Below are positions 8,177 through 17,693 of a DNA stretch of 64,000 bases, in pieces. The notes beneath the pieces are model-generated. The model searched no databases and was not told the DNA's origin. It was given only the letters and a program-made list of their open reading frames with translations. The stretch covers positions 1 to 64,000 of the forward strand of contig JAUXUL010000005.1 in assembly GCA_030680795.1 (NCBI GenBank), in the 5' to 3' direction. The DNA is from Anaerolineales bacterium. GTDB taxonomy: Bacteria; Chloroflexota; Anaerolineae; Anaerolineales; Villigracilaceae. The position numbers and the translations under genes were made by a program. Numbering within the stretch: the stretch's first letter is position 1; each line of letters starts with the position of its first letter.

Positions 8177-9229
8177 ATGTATTCTCAGCACACCACATCA
8201 AAAAAATCAATACGTTCGTCAATCATAATAAAATTAGCGTCCCTTGCTTTTGATTCGGGAATATTTAGAACCGGGCGTCAGTTTTGGTCGAAATCTCTGA
8301 CAGTCCTGAATTACCATCGAATTGATGATCCGCATCAAGATAGTTTCGACTCATTCCTACCGAACGTCAGTGCAATCCCAGCTGAATTCAGTCACCAAAT
8401 GGACTACCTTGCCCGTTGGTTTAATGTTATTTCTTTACACGAGTTGATAAATTGGCTTGATGGCCACCAAAGCCTGCCTGCATACGCTGCGCTAATTACT
8501 TTTGACGATGGTTATCTCGATAATTACACGCAGGCCTATCCTATCCTTAAAAAATATGATTTCCCAGCTGTCATATTTTTAACTTCCGGCCACATTGAAA
8601 CGGACACGCCATTTTATTGGGATATGGCAGCCTACTGCTTTCACCATACCAACCACGACCACGTCTTATTCCCGGAAAGCAAAGAACGATCGTGGACGAA
8701 TAAGCTTGAAAGAAGAAATGTTAACAAAGCATGGGTTGAGTCAATGAAAAACTTGGCTGATTCTGAAAAACAAAAATGGATCAACACCCTGCCAGCAAAA
8801 CTGGGGGTTTCCATACCTAAAAACTATTTTCGAAATCTTATGCTGAGCTGGCACCAAGTTCGGGAAATGAGCAACAATAGAATTGAATTTGGCAGTCATA
8901 CAATAAATCATCCGATTCTTTCGAAAATTCCTGTTGATCAAGCCTATATCGAAATTAATGAATCGAAGGTAAAAATTGAAACGGAATTGGGGCAAAAAGT
9001 CCGAGGCTTTGCCTACCCAAACGGGTCGAAGAACGACATTAATTCTGAAATCGAACAACTCGTACATCAGGCTGGTTATAGGGCAGCTTTCACATTGCAA
9101 AATGGACCCACATCTATTAGAGAAGTAAGACATAATCCTTATGCAGTACGGAGAATATTCATTTCTCATACACATACACTCCCCCAATTTGCCCTATTGA
9201 CGAATAATATTAATCGTATTCGAAACTGA
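8177..9229 (+). CDS. Polysaccharide deacetylase (CE4 family)
   Basis: A 350-residue protein with the CE4 catalytic motifs: LITFDDGYLDN (about residue 100, general base and metal Asp) and SHTINHPILS (His-x3-His metal site). Later AYPNGSKNDIN corresponds to the conserved motif 3 region. There is no clear signal peptide, so a cytosolic or membrane-peripheral location is possible. Likely removes N-acetyl groups from GlcNAc-type residues of the polymer, as PgaB/IcaB do. A truncated relative lies at 857. The preceding inverted repeat ends 27 nt before the ATG. Confidence 0.9.
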   Translation: MYSQHTTSKKSIRSSIIIKLASLAFDSGIFRTGRQFWSKSLTVLNYHRIDDPHQDSFDSFLPNVSAIPAEFSHQMDYLARWFNVISLHELINWLDGHQSLPAYAALITFDDGYLDNYTQAYPILKKYDFPAVIFLTSGHIETDTPFYWDMAAYCFHHTNHDHVLFPESKERSWTNKLERRNVNKAWVESMKNLADSEKQKWINTLPAKLGVSIPKNYFRNLMLSWHQVREMSNNRIEFGSHTINHPILSKIPVDQAYIEINESKVKIETELGQKVRGFAYPNGSKNDINSEIEQLVHQAGYRAAFTLQNGPTSIREVRHNPYAVRRIFISHTHTLPQFALLTNNINRIRN

Positions 9230-9285
9230 CAATGTTGATTCTTCGTCGAATCCAATAAAATCCATTCGCATCCCCATCTGCGAAA

Positions 9286-10020
9286 TCAAGTCTCTTCACT
9301 TTTTTTCTTCAGAATTACAAACGCATAACTAGTTAAGAGGGCGGATGGTTTTATTAACAAATACCGTGTATTGATTTTATGCAGTTCATTAATAAATTTA
9401 AATTTTTCGTAATAATCATGTCCGAAATAACCGACATACTCGACAACATCATATCCCAAGCTGTTATATTTTCTTATTAGACTAAGAAGAGGACCGCGGC
9501 ACCAATTGTAATAGGCCGGCAATTTCGCATGTTTATATTTGTCTCTTGGAGCGAATATATCCAAAAGTTTATTGGTTATTTTTTCGTGCAGGATATAATT
9601 TACAAAGAAAGGAAAAGAGTATAGTGTCGAAAAAAAATGAATTGCCATTCCTTCCTCAGTTAATATCTTTTGCATATTCTTATGAAATTGCTCCACCTCT
9701 TTGATGTGCCCAACTACCATTCTACTGAAAACCAAATCAAACTTTTTATCAACTATAAAATTCGGTGAGGCAGCATCCGCCACAATTTTATGGTAGTTTT
9801 TCGGCGCTTTTTGTAATTGAGCCTCAGATATATCAAGGATGGTGTAATCAATTTCAGCGCAGCGAATAAAATTCTCATTAAGAGCGGGATTGGCGCCAGC
9901 GCCCACATCAAGGATATTTTTATATCCATATTGCGCGATCGTATCTTTTAAAATATTCTCAAATTCCTGCGCGGAATCTTCATATTTTCCATAACGAATT
10001 ATTGTCTTCATATTATACAC
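9286..10020 (-). CDS. SAM-dependent methyltransferase
   Basis: A 244-residue class I methyltransferase with the SAM-binding glycine loop ILDVGAGANPAL near residue 40, YTILDIS as the acidic strand-2 end, and FDLVFSRMVVGHIKEVEQF as motif II/post-II. Start at 10020 (MYNMKT) or 10011. It probably methylates a sugar or polymer end in the surrounding exopolysaccharide cluster. Sequence is more AT-rich than its neighbours, which may mark recent acquisition. The 236 nt upstream to the next gene hold no recognisable feature. Confidence 0.85.
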   Translation of the reverse strand: MYNMKTIIRYGKYEDSAQEFENILKDTIAQYGYKNILDVGAGANPALNENFIRCAEIDYTILDISEAQLQKAPKNYHKIVADAASPNFIVDKKFDLVFSRMVVGHIKEVEQFHKNMQKILTEEGMAIHFFSTLYSFPFFVNYILHEKITNKLLDIFAPRDKYKHAKLPAYYNWCRGPLLSLIRKYNSLGYDVVEYVGYFGHDYYEKFKFINELHKINTRYLLIKPSALLTSYAFVILKKKSEET

Positions 10021-10256
10021 ATAAATAGTTTTTATATATGAGATTCAACGTCACTGCAAATAATTTATTTAAATTTCCTCAATAGATTACCCGTATTTTA
10101 TGGACAGCTTGGGAAAATCAACAGTATTGGCGGCTCGAAATTCCCAATCTATCGTGAACTACTGATTCTTAGAATTGACTATAGTATATCCTATACTTTT
10201 TGATCTACAATTATTGAATCAAAAACGCATGTTCAAATCAACTCACTAGCTACAAA

Positions 10257-11507
10257 TTATTGAACATTGTTATCTAATAAACCTTCGTAATTCATTTTGA
10301 TTCTTCGGGCAATCAATTGCCAGCTAAAACGTGTTGTGGATAAATACCTGGCATACTTCCCCATTTTATTTGCTAAGTTTGGGTTATTGACTAAAACTGC
10401 GATCTTGTCTGCCAGCTCACGTGGAGATTGCGCTGGCACCAAATAACCACTTTTTCCGTCATCTACCACATCGGGTATTCCACCCACAGCTGTTGCGATA
10501 ACCGGACGGCCAAATGTGTAGGCAGTCTGCAACGCCCCACTCTGGGTGCCGCTTCGATATGGGAATACAACGACTAAAGCGATTCCCATCAAAGGCCGAA
10601 TCTCCTCTAGAGAGATGTAGTGTGCATCAAAAATTATCTGGTCGCTAATCCCAAGAGTTTTACTTCTCTCTAACAATTCATTCATGCTTATGTGCTTCGT
10701 GGGGTAGCCTGCGATAACCAGTTTGACATCGCAGGATTTTCGGACAATCGCGAATGCGTCGAGCAGATCATCCAGCCCCTTGCTTGGGGAAAGCAAACCA
10801 AAAAATAACACTATGCGTTCATTTTCCTGCAATCCATACCGATGACGGAGTACTTCCTCCGAAATGGCTGGAATATTGAGCAACCAGCCCGAGTTTCCAT
10901 GCGGGATGACAAACGTACTTTTCTCGGATATGGAAGGATGGAGGGATAGAAACTTCCTACGGATCTCTTCCGAGAGGAAATAGATAATCGAAAAATGACG
11001 GTAAATCTCACCGCTGAGGCGATCGAGTGCCAGCCAAATCGGATCGAGGTTTTCACGTAATTCAAACTCGTGACAGAGCTGGCTGACAATCACCCCGCGA
11101 TGGCGCAAATAACCCACAAAGAATGCCTCAAAGGAATATTCAATCGTGGAAAACTGTACAATATCCGGCTTAGCGCGCAGCAAATACAGGATTAAGCGTA
11201 CCCACATAAGGATCATGCGCATACCACGCACAACCCTTCTCAATGCCCAGTAGGCTATTCTCCATGCGCGCTTTAAGGGGTTCTGGCGTTCCACCTTCAT
11301 TGATTCCGGGTCGAAGTGTTCCCAGAGATTCAGGATCCTCTCCACGCGAAAATTATGGGGAAGCGCCGCCAACTCGTAATTCACTCCAGTAATCAGGGTG
11401 ACAACCACTCCCTCATTGGCTAAAGCAGTGCACATCTGGTAGGCAAAGTGAACAAGCCCCCCGCCATTATTCGGTTCGACAACAAAAAGACGTAGTTTAT
11501 TTTTCAT
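10257..11507 (-). CDS. Glycosyltransferase family 4
   Basis: A 416-residue GT-B enzyme. The N-terminal half begins LRLFVVEPNNGGGLVHFAYQ, a Gly-rich acceptor-domain start, and the C-terminal half has LFFGLLSPSKGLDDLLDAF, GTQSGALQTAYTFGRPVIA and AVGGIPDVVDDGKSGYLV. The first Glu of the classic EX7E motif is replaced (GTQSGALQTA), so this is a divergent member. Its start overlaps the upstream GT4 gene by 11 nt, placing it last in a tight minus-strand operon running from the flippase at 16625. Confidence 0.88.
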   Translation of the reverse strand: MKNKLRLFVVEPNNGGGLVHFAYQMCTALANEGVVVTLITGVNYELAALPHNFRVERILNLWEHFDPESMKVERQNPLKRAWRIAYWALRRVVRGMRMILMWVRLILYLLRAKPDIVQFSTIEYSFEAFFVGYLRHRGVIVSQLCHEFELRENLDPIWLALDRLSGEIYRHFSIIYFLSEEIRRKFLSLHPSISEKSTFVIPHGNSGWLLNIPAISEEVLRHRYGLQENERIVLFFGLLSPSKGLDDLLDAFAIVRKSCDVKLVIAGYPTKHISMNELLERSKTLGISDQIIFDAHYISLEEIRPLMGIALVVVFPYRSGTQSGALQTAYTFGRPVIATAVGGIPDVVDDGKSGYLVPAQSPRELADKIAVLVNNPNLANKMGKYARYLSTTRFSWQLIARRIKMNYEGLLDNNVQ

Positions 11508-12681
11508 ATTGTTTTATCAAGTTAAGATAAAGTTCTTTCAATTTGTCAACTTGCGCATGGATATTGAATTTCTCAGTAACGACCTGCCAACCCTGCTCGC
11601 CCATTACCTTGCGTCGTTCAGCATCAACCATCAACGAGATACAGGCGGTGGCGAGGGCTTCCGAGTCGCTGGGTGGAAGTAGAAGCCCATTCTCGCCGTC
11701 TATAACCATTTCAGGCACACCTCCCACAGCGCTCGCAACAATAGGCAATCGCGCCGCCATGGCTTCCGCCAATACCGTAGGTAGAGCTTCAGTTAAGGTT
11801 GGGAGAACGAACAAATCACTGGCTGCCAATAGTTGGGGAATATCATCGCGCTGGCCGGCGAAGATTATATGATCTCGAACCCCAGCCTGGTCAGCTTCCT
11901 GTTCCAAAGAGTCACGATGAGAACCATTTCCAACTAATAAATAATACGCGTTGGGAACTTCTGACACAATCGAAGGTAATGCGCGGATCATAAATTGAAT
12001 CCCTTTAAATTCACGCAAAACCGCAACTGTGACCAATATTTTCGCGTCATTCGGGATGCCAAATTCCTGCCGTATTTTAAAACGCTCTTGTTGATAATCA
12101 AGATTCTCAAAATGACTTAGATCAATTCCATTGTAGATTGTAAGTAATTTTCCCGCAGGAATCCTGCTGATATCCAAATAATACTTTCGTGCCTCCTCCG
12201 AGACCGACACAACCACATTGCTGAAATAACGCAGGGCGAACAACTCCACATCCTGATGAAGCCTTGATTTAAGTTTCATATCCTGCGACGGCATTGTATG
12301 AATTGTAGCCACACTTGGCAATCGTAAAAGTTTCGCGGCGATATTCCCTAATATATCTGCAATTTCAAGTTGCGTGTGAACTAAATCAGCCCTTACATCC
12401 TTTAAGTATCTATATAATCGAGGCAAAGCAGTGACGTCTCTTAAGTAGGGCACTAAAATTAAATCAACAGGTATACCTAAGGCACGCAGATCGTCCGCTA
12501 TCGGGTTGCCGTCTTTGATCTGAAGCGCACAAACGCGAGGTTCAAAATAATCCCTGTTGAGGTTTCTTAAAATCGGCATCATCAGGCGCTCAGCGCCACC
12601 CATACCGAGGCCATCGATCAAAAAGATAATATTGTATTTGCGTTTCACCTGATCATTAGATACCATCGAAAAATCCGCCAT
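11497..12681 (-). CDS. Glycosyltransferase family 4
   Basis: A 394-residue GT-B enzyme: N-terminal IIFLIDGLGMGGAERLM, then VTVAVLREFKGIQFMI, LVGNGSHRDSLEQEA and the EX7E motif EALPTVLAEAMAARLPIVAS followed by GGVPEMVIDGENGLLL. The start at 12681 overlaps the APH-like gene by 26 nt; a later start at 12663 is possible. Likely adds a sugar during repeat-unit assembly on the cytoplasmic face. Confidence 0.9.
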   Translation of the reverse strand: MADFSMVSNDQVKRKYNIIFLIDGLGMGGAERLMMPILRNLNRDYFEPRVCALQIKDGNPIADDLRALGIPVDLILVPYLRDVTALPRLYRYLKDVRADLVHTQLEIADILGNIAAKLLRLPSVATIHTMPSQDMKLKSRLHQDVELFALRYFSNVVVSVSEEARKYYLDISRIPAGKLLTIYNGIDLSHFENLDYQQERFKIRQEFGIPNDAKILVTVAVLREFKGIQFMIRALPSIVSEVPNAYYLLVGNGSHRDSLEQEADQAGVRDHIIFAGQRDDIPQLLAASDLFVLPTLTEALPTVLAEAMAARLPIVASAVGGVPEMVIDGENGLLLPPSDSEALATACISLMVDAERRKVMGEQGWQVVTEKFNIHAQVDKLKELYLNLIKQYEK

Positions 12682-13678
12682 CGGGAATATTGATCAATTC
12701 GGTTAACAGATTTCGCCAGATCAGACCATCGAATTGATTATAGCCAAAATCACGCACCGCGCGAACGGCTTTTTCCACACAACACACCAACATTCCATAG
12801 CGGGCAGGTAATACCGAAAAACGATTCACCACACCATAGGCATTTAGATAAGTAGGGATAATTTTCTGCCGCCACCCCATGAGAACTTTTGTCGTGGAAC
12901 GAGCTCTCTCCTCCGCTGAACCTCGCGATACCGTCAAGGCGCCAGCCAGCAAGAACAGATACACATCCAAATTTACATCCCGTGACCAGCGGGAGTACTG
13001 CCAATCCACAAATATCAATGTGTTTTGCGCCGAGCCGCGAATTATATTACCATGCCAAACATCGCCGTGAATCAAAGTCTTGTAATTTCCGACCTGATTC
13101 TCGAAGCGGTGCGCCAATTCTGAAAGAGCCTGCGTTTCTTTTTCGGCAGGTGTAAAAATCTGTTTAAACAATTCCAATTTTTGTAGAAAATCGCAGGGAA
13201 CCTGCTCATGTTCCTCCAATTTTACTTCGGCCCTATTGTGCAACGCGCGCAGAGAGTGTGCCACATCGAGAGACAGCTCAAGAACCAGCGCGGGATCATG
13301 CCACATTCTCTTTTTCGCTGAAAACAAAAGGTCCTCTCCGTGAACATAAGAAATCACCAAAACACGCTGCTCTCCCACATCAAATAAGGCAACTGGTTCA
13401 GGCAGGTGCAAAGGAGCATCTTCACCCAAAATACGCCACATAACCACCAGACGATCGTACTCTGTTTGCACAATCCAGCCATTGGCGGGCAAGCGTGGAA
13501 CCTTGGCGACAAATGAAGGCTCCGCATGATTCCCTTCAAATCCAAAGAAAATAACATTGTCATTCAAATCCGCCGCACCATTTGAAAGCATCAACCAATT
13601 TAATTCATTCTTAATCGGATGGCGGCTATTTGATAATACAGACGCCGTGAGGCCGTGGACAAAAGAATTTGCCCTCAT
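12656..13678 (-). CDS. Aminoglycoside phosphotransferase-like small-molecule kinase
   Basis: A 340-residue protein with the APH/choline-kinase catalytic signature LIHGDVWHGNII (Brenner loop with catalytic Asp and Asn) followed by FVDWQYSRWSRD, the metal-binding Asp. The N-terminal lobe is weakly conserved. It overlaps the upstream methyltransferase by 4 nt and the downstream GT4 by 26 nt, so it is an integral operon member. In this setting it more likely phosphorylates a sugar or an alcohol substituent of the polymer than confers antibiotic resistance; this is an inference. Confidence 0.82.
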   Translation of the reverse strand: MRANSFVHGLTASVLSNSRHPIKNELNWLMLSNGAADLNDNVIFFGFEGNHAEPSFVAKVPRLPANGWIVQTEYDRLVVMWRILGEDAPLHLPEPVALFDVGEQRVLVISYVHGEDLLFSAKKRMWHDPALVLELSLDVAHSLRALHNRAEVKLEEHEQVPCDFLQKLELFKQIFTPAEKETQALSELAHRFENQVGNYKTLIHGDVWHGNIIRGSAQNTLIFVDWQYSRWSRDVNLDVYLFLLAGALTVSRGSAEERARSTTKVLMGWRQKIIPTYLNAYGVVNRFSVLPARYGMLVCCVEKAVRAVRDFGYNQFDGLIWRNLLTELINIPDGGFFDGI

Positions 13679-14340
13679 CCGCCAACCCCGGCAACCACAT
13701 AATAAAATGGCAGGAAATTCAACAGGGGATTCACCAGAGCAGTCTTTGTCAACTTCAAAAAATAATGCGGCAATTTATGTTGATAGCGATGATTTAGAAC
13801 GAACCCCAGAGACTGCGCATCCAAAGGAAAAATATATTCCGGCGAAACTCGTTCGGGAACTGCGCCATAATAGAATTTCGTTTCGTATCCCAATCCTGAA
13901 AGAAGGCGCGACATTTCCGAGGTTGTCGAGACGTAGGACGACTCCTGCCGCTTACGACGGATATCCCAACGATTGGAAAAACCAAGCAGGAACGCTCCGC
14001 CTGGACGAATCAGACGGCGTGCCGACCTCAAACTTTCTGCCAACCCGCTTCGTTCACCCATGCTGCTGATCCTGTTTAACCCGTGAGGCGCGGCCACTAC
14101 ATCAAAACTCTCTAGTTCAAATAGTGGTGAGTACCGATTGTCCGTTGCTTCTAATTTATCGAAAGACATAGTCTCGATGGGAATTCCCAACTCTTGAAAT
14201 GAACGATCATAATCATTTTGCTCATAGCAGATCACCAACATTTTGGTCTTTTCGTAGATCGGCAATAAAAAACGCCAGTCAACGCTATGACTGGGAAGCG
14301 ATGTTTCGTTCATAGGCGCAGCCAACTTCTCAGAATCCAT
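13675..14340 (-). CDS. Methyltransferase-like protein with divergent SAM site
   Basis: A 221-residue protein. The C-terminal half resembles class I methyltransferases: FDVVAAPHGLNRI (motif II area) and ARRLIRPGGAFLLGFSNRW (motif III, LRPGG). The glycine-rich SAM loop is missing; the expected place has only KMLVICYEQNDYDRSF. It may be a divergent enzyme or inactive. A C-terminal hydrophobic stretch (NFLPFYYVVAGVGG) is present. It lies 3 nt after the sulfotransferase gene and overlaps the kinase gene by 4 nt. Confidence 0.6.
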   Translation of the reverse strand: MDSEKLAAPMNETSLPSHSVDWRFLLPIYEKTKMLVICYEQNDYDRSFQELGIPIETMSFDKLEATDNRYSPLFELESFDVVAAPHGLNRISSMGERSGLAESLRSARRLIRPGGAFLLGFSNRWDIRRKRQESSYVSTTSEMSRLLSGLGYETKFYYGAVPERVSPEYIFPLDAQSLGFVLNHRYQHKLPHYFLKLTKTALVNPLLNFLPFYYVVAGVGG

Positions 14341-14343
14341 AAT

Positions 14344-15135
14344 CTATTCCGTGATCGGATCTTCCCTCTCCAAGTCAGTAAGACTGTAACCAAACCGATT
14401 TAAACGCGTCTCAAACAGCCTCACCATTCTTCTTGCAACAATACCAGACACGAACCCGTTAAGATCCTTTTTCCATATGGAAAAATATTTTTTATTAACA
14501 TCCGATAGCACCGTTTGATTATTTGGGTGAGGACTCATTCCAAGAAATTCATAGATCTGATTTGTGTAAGCGGATGGCTCCGCTACAAACTGTTCATAAT
14601 TTAAGATCATGGCTTTCTTCAAATATGGTCTATCTTGCAGAAATATTTCGTGACAAACCAACCAATGCTCAAATATGCGGGGAAGGCTGCGCCAATAGAT
14701 ACGGTACTTTTTATACCATTTACGAGTGGCATAAGAGACAGCTAACGGATGGCGCAACATGATGATTAAATACGAATCAGGGAACATCGCCTGAAGGAAA
14801 CGGGTGCGGATCAAATTAGGCGGGGATTTTTCCAAAAGGTATTGCTTGCTCAGATCCCAATACGGTGACCATTCTGAAATTAATTTTTGGAGATTTTCCT
14901 CGGTTACGAGAGGAGACGATTCGGTCAAATGTGCTTCGGGATGAAAACCGAACTTGCCAGCGCCACCATAATACCCCGAAGGTTTATAGACAGACTGAAG
15001 ATGCATGCCCTCATCTTCTGGTGAGTCTGTGTTATGGAAGCCGCTAAGATTTGGATGGTCCCGCAGGGACTTGAAGAGAATGGATGTGCCACTGCGGTGA
15101 AGCCCGCAAACAAAGATGAAACGATGATTTTGCAT
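14344..15135 (-). CDS. Sulfotransferase
   Basis: A 263-residue PAPS-dependent sulfotransferase. FVCGLHRSGTSILFKSL at residues 6-22 is the 5'-phosphosulfate-binding loop, and YLIIMLRHPLAVSYATRKW carries the 3'-phosphate-binding Arg/Ser region; EKSPPNLIRTRFL is typical of Sulfotransfer_3. It sits 14 nt after the flippase gene. The location suggests sulfation of a sugar of the repeat unit, giving an acidic polymer; the acceptor is unknown. Confidence 0.88.
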   Translation of the reverse strand: MQNHRFIFVCGLHRSGTSILFKSLRDHPNLSGFHNTDSPEDEGMHLQSVYKPSGYYGGAGKFGFHPEAHLTESSPLVTEENLQKLISEWSPYWDLSKQYLLEKSPPNLIRTRFLQAMFPDSYLIIMLRHPLAVSYATRKWYKKYRIYWRSLPRIFEHWLVCHEIFLQDRPYLKKAMILNYEQFVAEPSAYTNQIYEFLGMSPHPNNQTVLSDVNKKYFSIWKKDLNGFVSGIVARRMVRLFETRLNRFGYSLTDLEREDPITE

Positions 15136-15149
15136 TGGTTAAATTTCCT

Positions 15150-16625
15150 CTATGCTTTTTTGGAGACACCAATCGCGCGTATCAGGTGAAACAGGTTATC
15201 CTTCTCGATCCACCATGCTACCCCAATATAACTACTGACGCCAGCCAGCATAACGAAGATCAACTGAACGAGCGGGCTTAGACTCGCCGTCAGGTAGAGA
15301 ACTGCCACAGTCGTAAAAGCCATTACCAGTCCCGCGCGAAGCGAAGGCTTTAGTTCGCTGAGAATCTCCCCCAAGGTCACCTTCAAAAATCTTGTTGCGA
15401 ACGACAGGCTGACAATCCTGCGGACCAGCACAGCGAACAAATGTCCCCATGCAACCCCGATGACGCCGAACGAGGAGCCGATCAAAAGGGAAGGAATCAA
15501 GATGATTACAGAAAAAATGGAAAGATTCAACAAAATATCAGGGCGTCCAACAGCCTTATAGATGCCGCCAATATGAAAGCCAAGCGAGTAAACCCATGCA
15601 AAAAGAGCAAGCACACGCAGCATTGGAATGGCTTCAAGCCATTGATCGCCAAACACCACCCGCACAATCGGGTCCGCGGCAATAAACAAACCCAGAGAAA
15701 TTGGTGTGGCTAATAACTCAACCAGACGTACGGAACCTAAAAAGCCGTTGCGCATTTCCTCTGGTTTATCTTGAATGGACGAAAAGGCCGGAAAGGCGAT
15801 CTGTCCTAAAACCCACAGGTTTCCGATCAAAAGCATTTCAGGTAAACGATAGGCAAGCGTGTAAACGCTGAGTTGAGCCACCCCGAACACTCTTCCAACG
15901 ATGACATAATCTATATTATCAATGATTGTGCCTAATATGTCCCCGCCGATGATTGACCCGCCAAATTTCATCAGCGATCCCGTAATTTTTCGATTGATTG
16001 TCAACTGCGGCCGCCAGGGCAGGATAATCCACACCATGATGACCGAAGCGAGCGCTCCTGCGATCTGTCCAACCACTAAAGACCAAACTCCAAAACCCGC
16101 AAATGCCATTGCAATCGATGTAATGCCTTTTACAACAGTATTCCCCATGTCGGGGATGAATTTGCGGCGGTAATCGAGTTCTCGCAACAGCCAGATCATA
16201 TGAACAGAACCAAACGCATTGATCGCGAACGACAACCCCAGCCAGCGTAATACAGGGACTACACTGGGGTCATGGAAATAATTGGCAATTGGGGGGGCCA
16301 AAGGAATGACAATTGCCGATATTAAAAATCCCAGGATTATATTTATTGTAAAAACTGTATTGGCTGCTTCTTTCACATCTCCACGACTCTGGATCAACGC
16401 GACCCCCAGTCCTAAATCCTTTATGACTGATAAATAACTAATAACAACGAATGCTATCGCAACTTGACCAAATTCCTCTTTTGTTAATAAACGCGCCAAG
16501 ACCGAGGTGGTCAGCAATACAGCAAATTTACCGAAGCCAAAGGCAAGAGTATTCCAAAGAATTCCTCGCGTTACTTTTTGCGGTAATAGGAGGCCGATAT
16601 CTTGATTATCGGAATTAGGGATCAT
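15150..16625 (-). CDS. Wzx-type polysaccharide flippase
   Basis: A 491-residue hydrophobic protein with about 12-14 membrane helices and the WzxC/MATE-like signature TRGILWNTLAFGFGKFAVLL at the N-terminus, then LLTKEEFGQVAIAFVVISY. This matches lipopolysaccharide/teichuronic acid exporters of the MOP superfamily. It should move undecaprenyl-linked repeat units across the membrane for the Wzy polymerase at 17694. It starts the tight operon ending at 10257. Confidence 0.93.
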   Translation of the reverse strand: MIPNSDNQDIGLLLPQKVTRGILWNTLAFGFGKFAVLLTTSVLARLLTKEEFGQVAIAFVVISYLSVIKDLGLGVALIQSRGDVKEAANTVFTINIILGFLISAIVIPLAPPIANYFHDPSVVPVLRWLGLSFAINAFGSVHMIWLLRELDYRRKFIPDMGNTVVKGITSIAMAFAGFGVWSLVVGQIAGALASVIMVWIILPWRPQLTINRKITGSLMKFGGSIIGGDILGTIIDNIDYVIVGRVFGVAQLSVYTLAYRLPEMLLIGNLWVLGQIAFPAFSSIQDKPEEMRNGFLGSVRLVELLATPISLGLFIAADPIVRVVFGDQWLEAIPMLRVLALFAWVYSLGFHIGGIYKAVGRPDILLNLSIFSVIILIPSLLIGSSFGVIGVAWGHLFAVLVRRIVSLSFATRFLKVTLGEILSELKPSLRAGLVMAFTTVAVLYLTASLSPLVQLIFVMLAGVSSYIGVAWWIEKDNLFHLIRAIGVSKKA

Positions 16626-16726
16626 TGTAAAAACTCACAGAACGGAGCTTGGAATAAATGATCCGCCCAGCATTTATATTACCATCCGGATAACAAACCC
16701 TTTCTTTCGCCATCAACCCGGCTTTC

Positions 16727-17509
16727 TTAGTCATTTAAAAAATCAGAATATTTCGAATTCTTTAGCAATTGATAGACTTCATCATAGTTACCAATCAACT
16801 GATCCAATTTTTCTGAATTTTGTTTGATGATCTTAATCTTCGTAATATTAATGTCATCAACATCCAAAAATGCCCCAATTCCCTGAAATATCTTTCGGGG
16901 ATTCTTGACCATTTCTTCATAAACAACCTCTAACATAGGCCTATCTTTAAAGCGTTCTCTTGCCAAAGCCTCCTGGGTTTGAATTTGTTCAAGCCTTTCG
17001 AACAAATTTGTTGTGTCCAGGAATATCCATTTATCAACCAATCGCTTCTCCTTGACGCGTGAGAAACGGGTCCATTCATTTGTCTTAAAAGCAACATCCA
17101 GCGAAACAATGGTTTTTAATCGATTCGCTCGAGTAAGGTGGATTATTTTAAATTCGTCATGAGACAGAAATTTTTTCCATTCTTCCTCGGTTAAATGATT
17201 ATAAAAAAGTTTAAACCCCACAATCCTAGTGTTCTTATTTTCTTTTCGATAAAGTTGGGAAAGAACTTTCTCAAAATTTTTGCCTATTGTGCGGTTATGG
17301 CCGGCAAAAATTTCGTGGTAAGCCGTTATCAATTTCGAACTGATTATTCCATCAAGAAGATAATTCGATCCTGTCCGCGCGTGCGCAACGATAACAAATC
17401 TACTGAGCGATTGCTGTCCAAACAAGTTGTGATACGTTCGTAAAATTAGCCTTTCATATAATGAGGTCATACGAGCGCACAATTTTACTGCCAACACTCT
17501 TATATTCAT
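16727..17509 (-). CDS. Sulfotransferase (Stf0-like)
   Basis: From ATG at 17509 (weak AAGAAG site upstream) the product is 260 residues; the frame extends further upstream to 17629, but that extension lacks similarity. FVIVAHARTGSNYLLDGI is the PAPS-binding loop and FKIIHLTRANRLKTIVSLDVA carries the second phosphate-binding motif, resembling Stf0-family trehalose/sugar sulfotransferases. This is the second sulfotransferase in the cluster, separated by 101 nt from the flippase operon. It likely sulfates a different position of the same glycan. Confidence 0.85.
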   Translation of the reverse strand: MNIRVLAVKLCARMTSLYERLILRTYHNLFGQQSLSRFVIVAHARTGSNYLLDGIISSKLITAYHEIFAGHNRTIGKNFEKVLSQLYRKENKNTRIVGFKLFYNHLTEEEWKKFLSHDEFKIIHLTRANRLKTIVSLDVAFKTNEWTRFSRVKEKRLVDKWIFLDTTNLFERLEQIQTQEALARERFKDRPMLEVVYEEMVKNPRKIFQGIGAFLDVDDINITKIKIIKQNSEKLDQLIGNYDEVYQLLKNSKYSDFLND

Positions 17510-17693
17510 TTTCAATTTTCTTCTTTTATTGAAGATAAGCAACAACCATCTCGCGCGGAATATGGCGGATAGTTTTTCAAACTGCAGAGTTGAGTGATGA
17601 TAATCTGTCCCTGTTATAAAAAAAGCCAAGGTATTCTAAATCATGCGCTGTTTCACTTGACATCAATTTGGTCAATTTAATGCAAATTAAGTA

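Noticed and set aside
12656-13678. Antibiotic-resistance aminoglycoside kinase
   Set aside because: Only the general kinase fold motifs match and it is embedded in a glycan operon; no evidence for aminoglycoside specificity.
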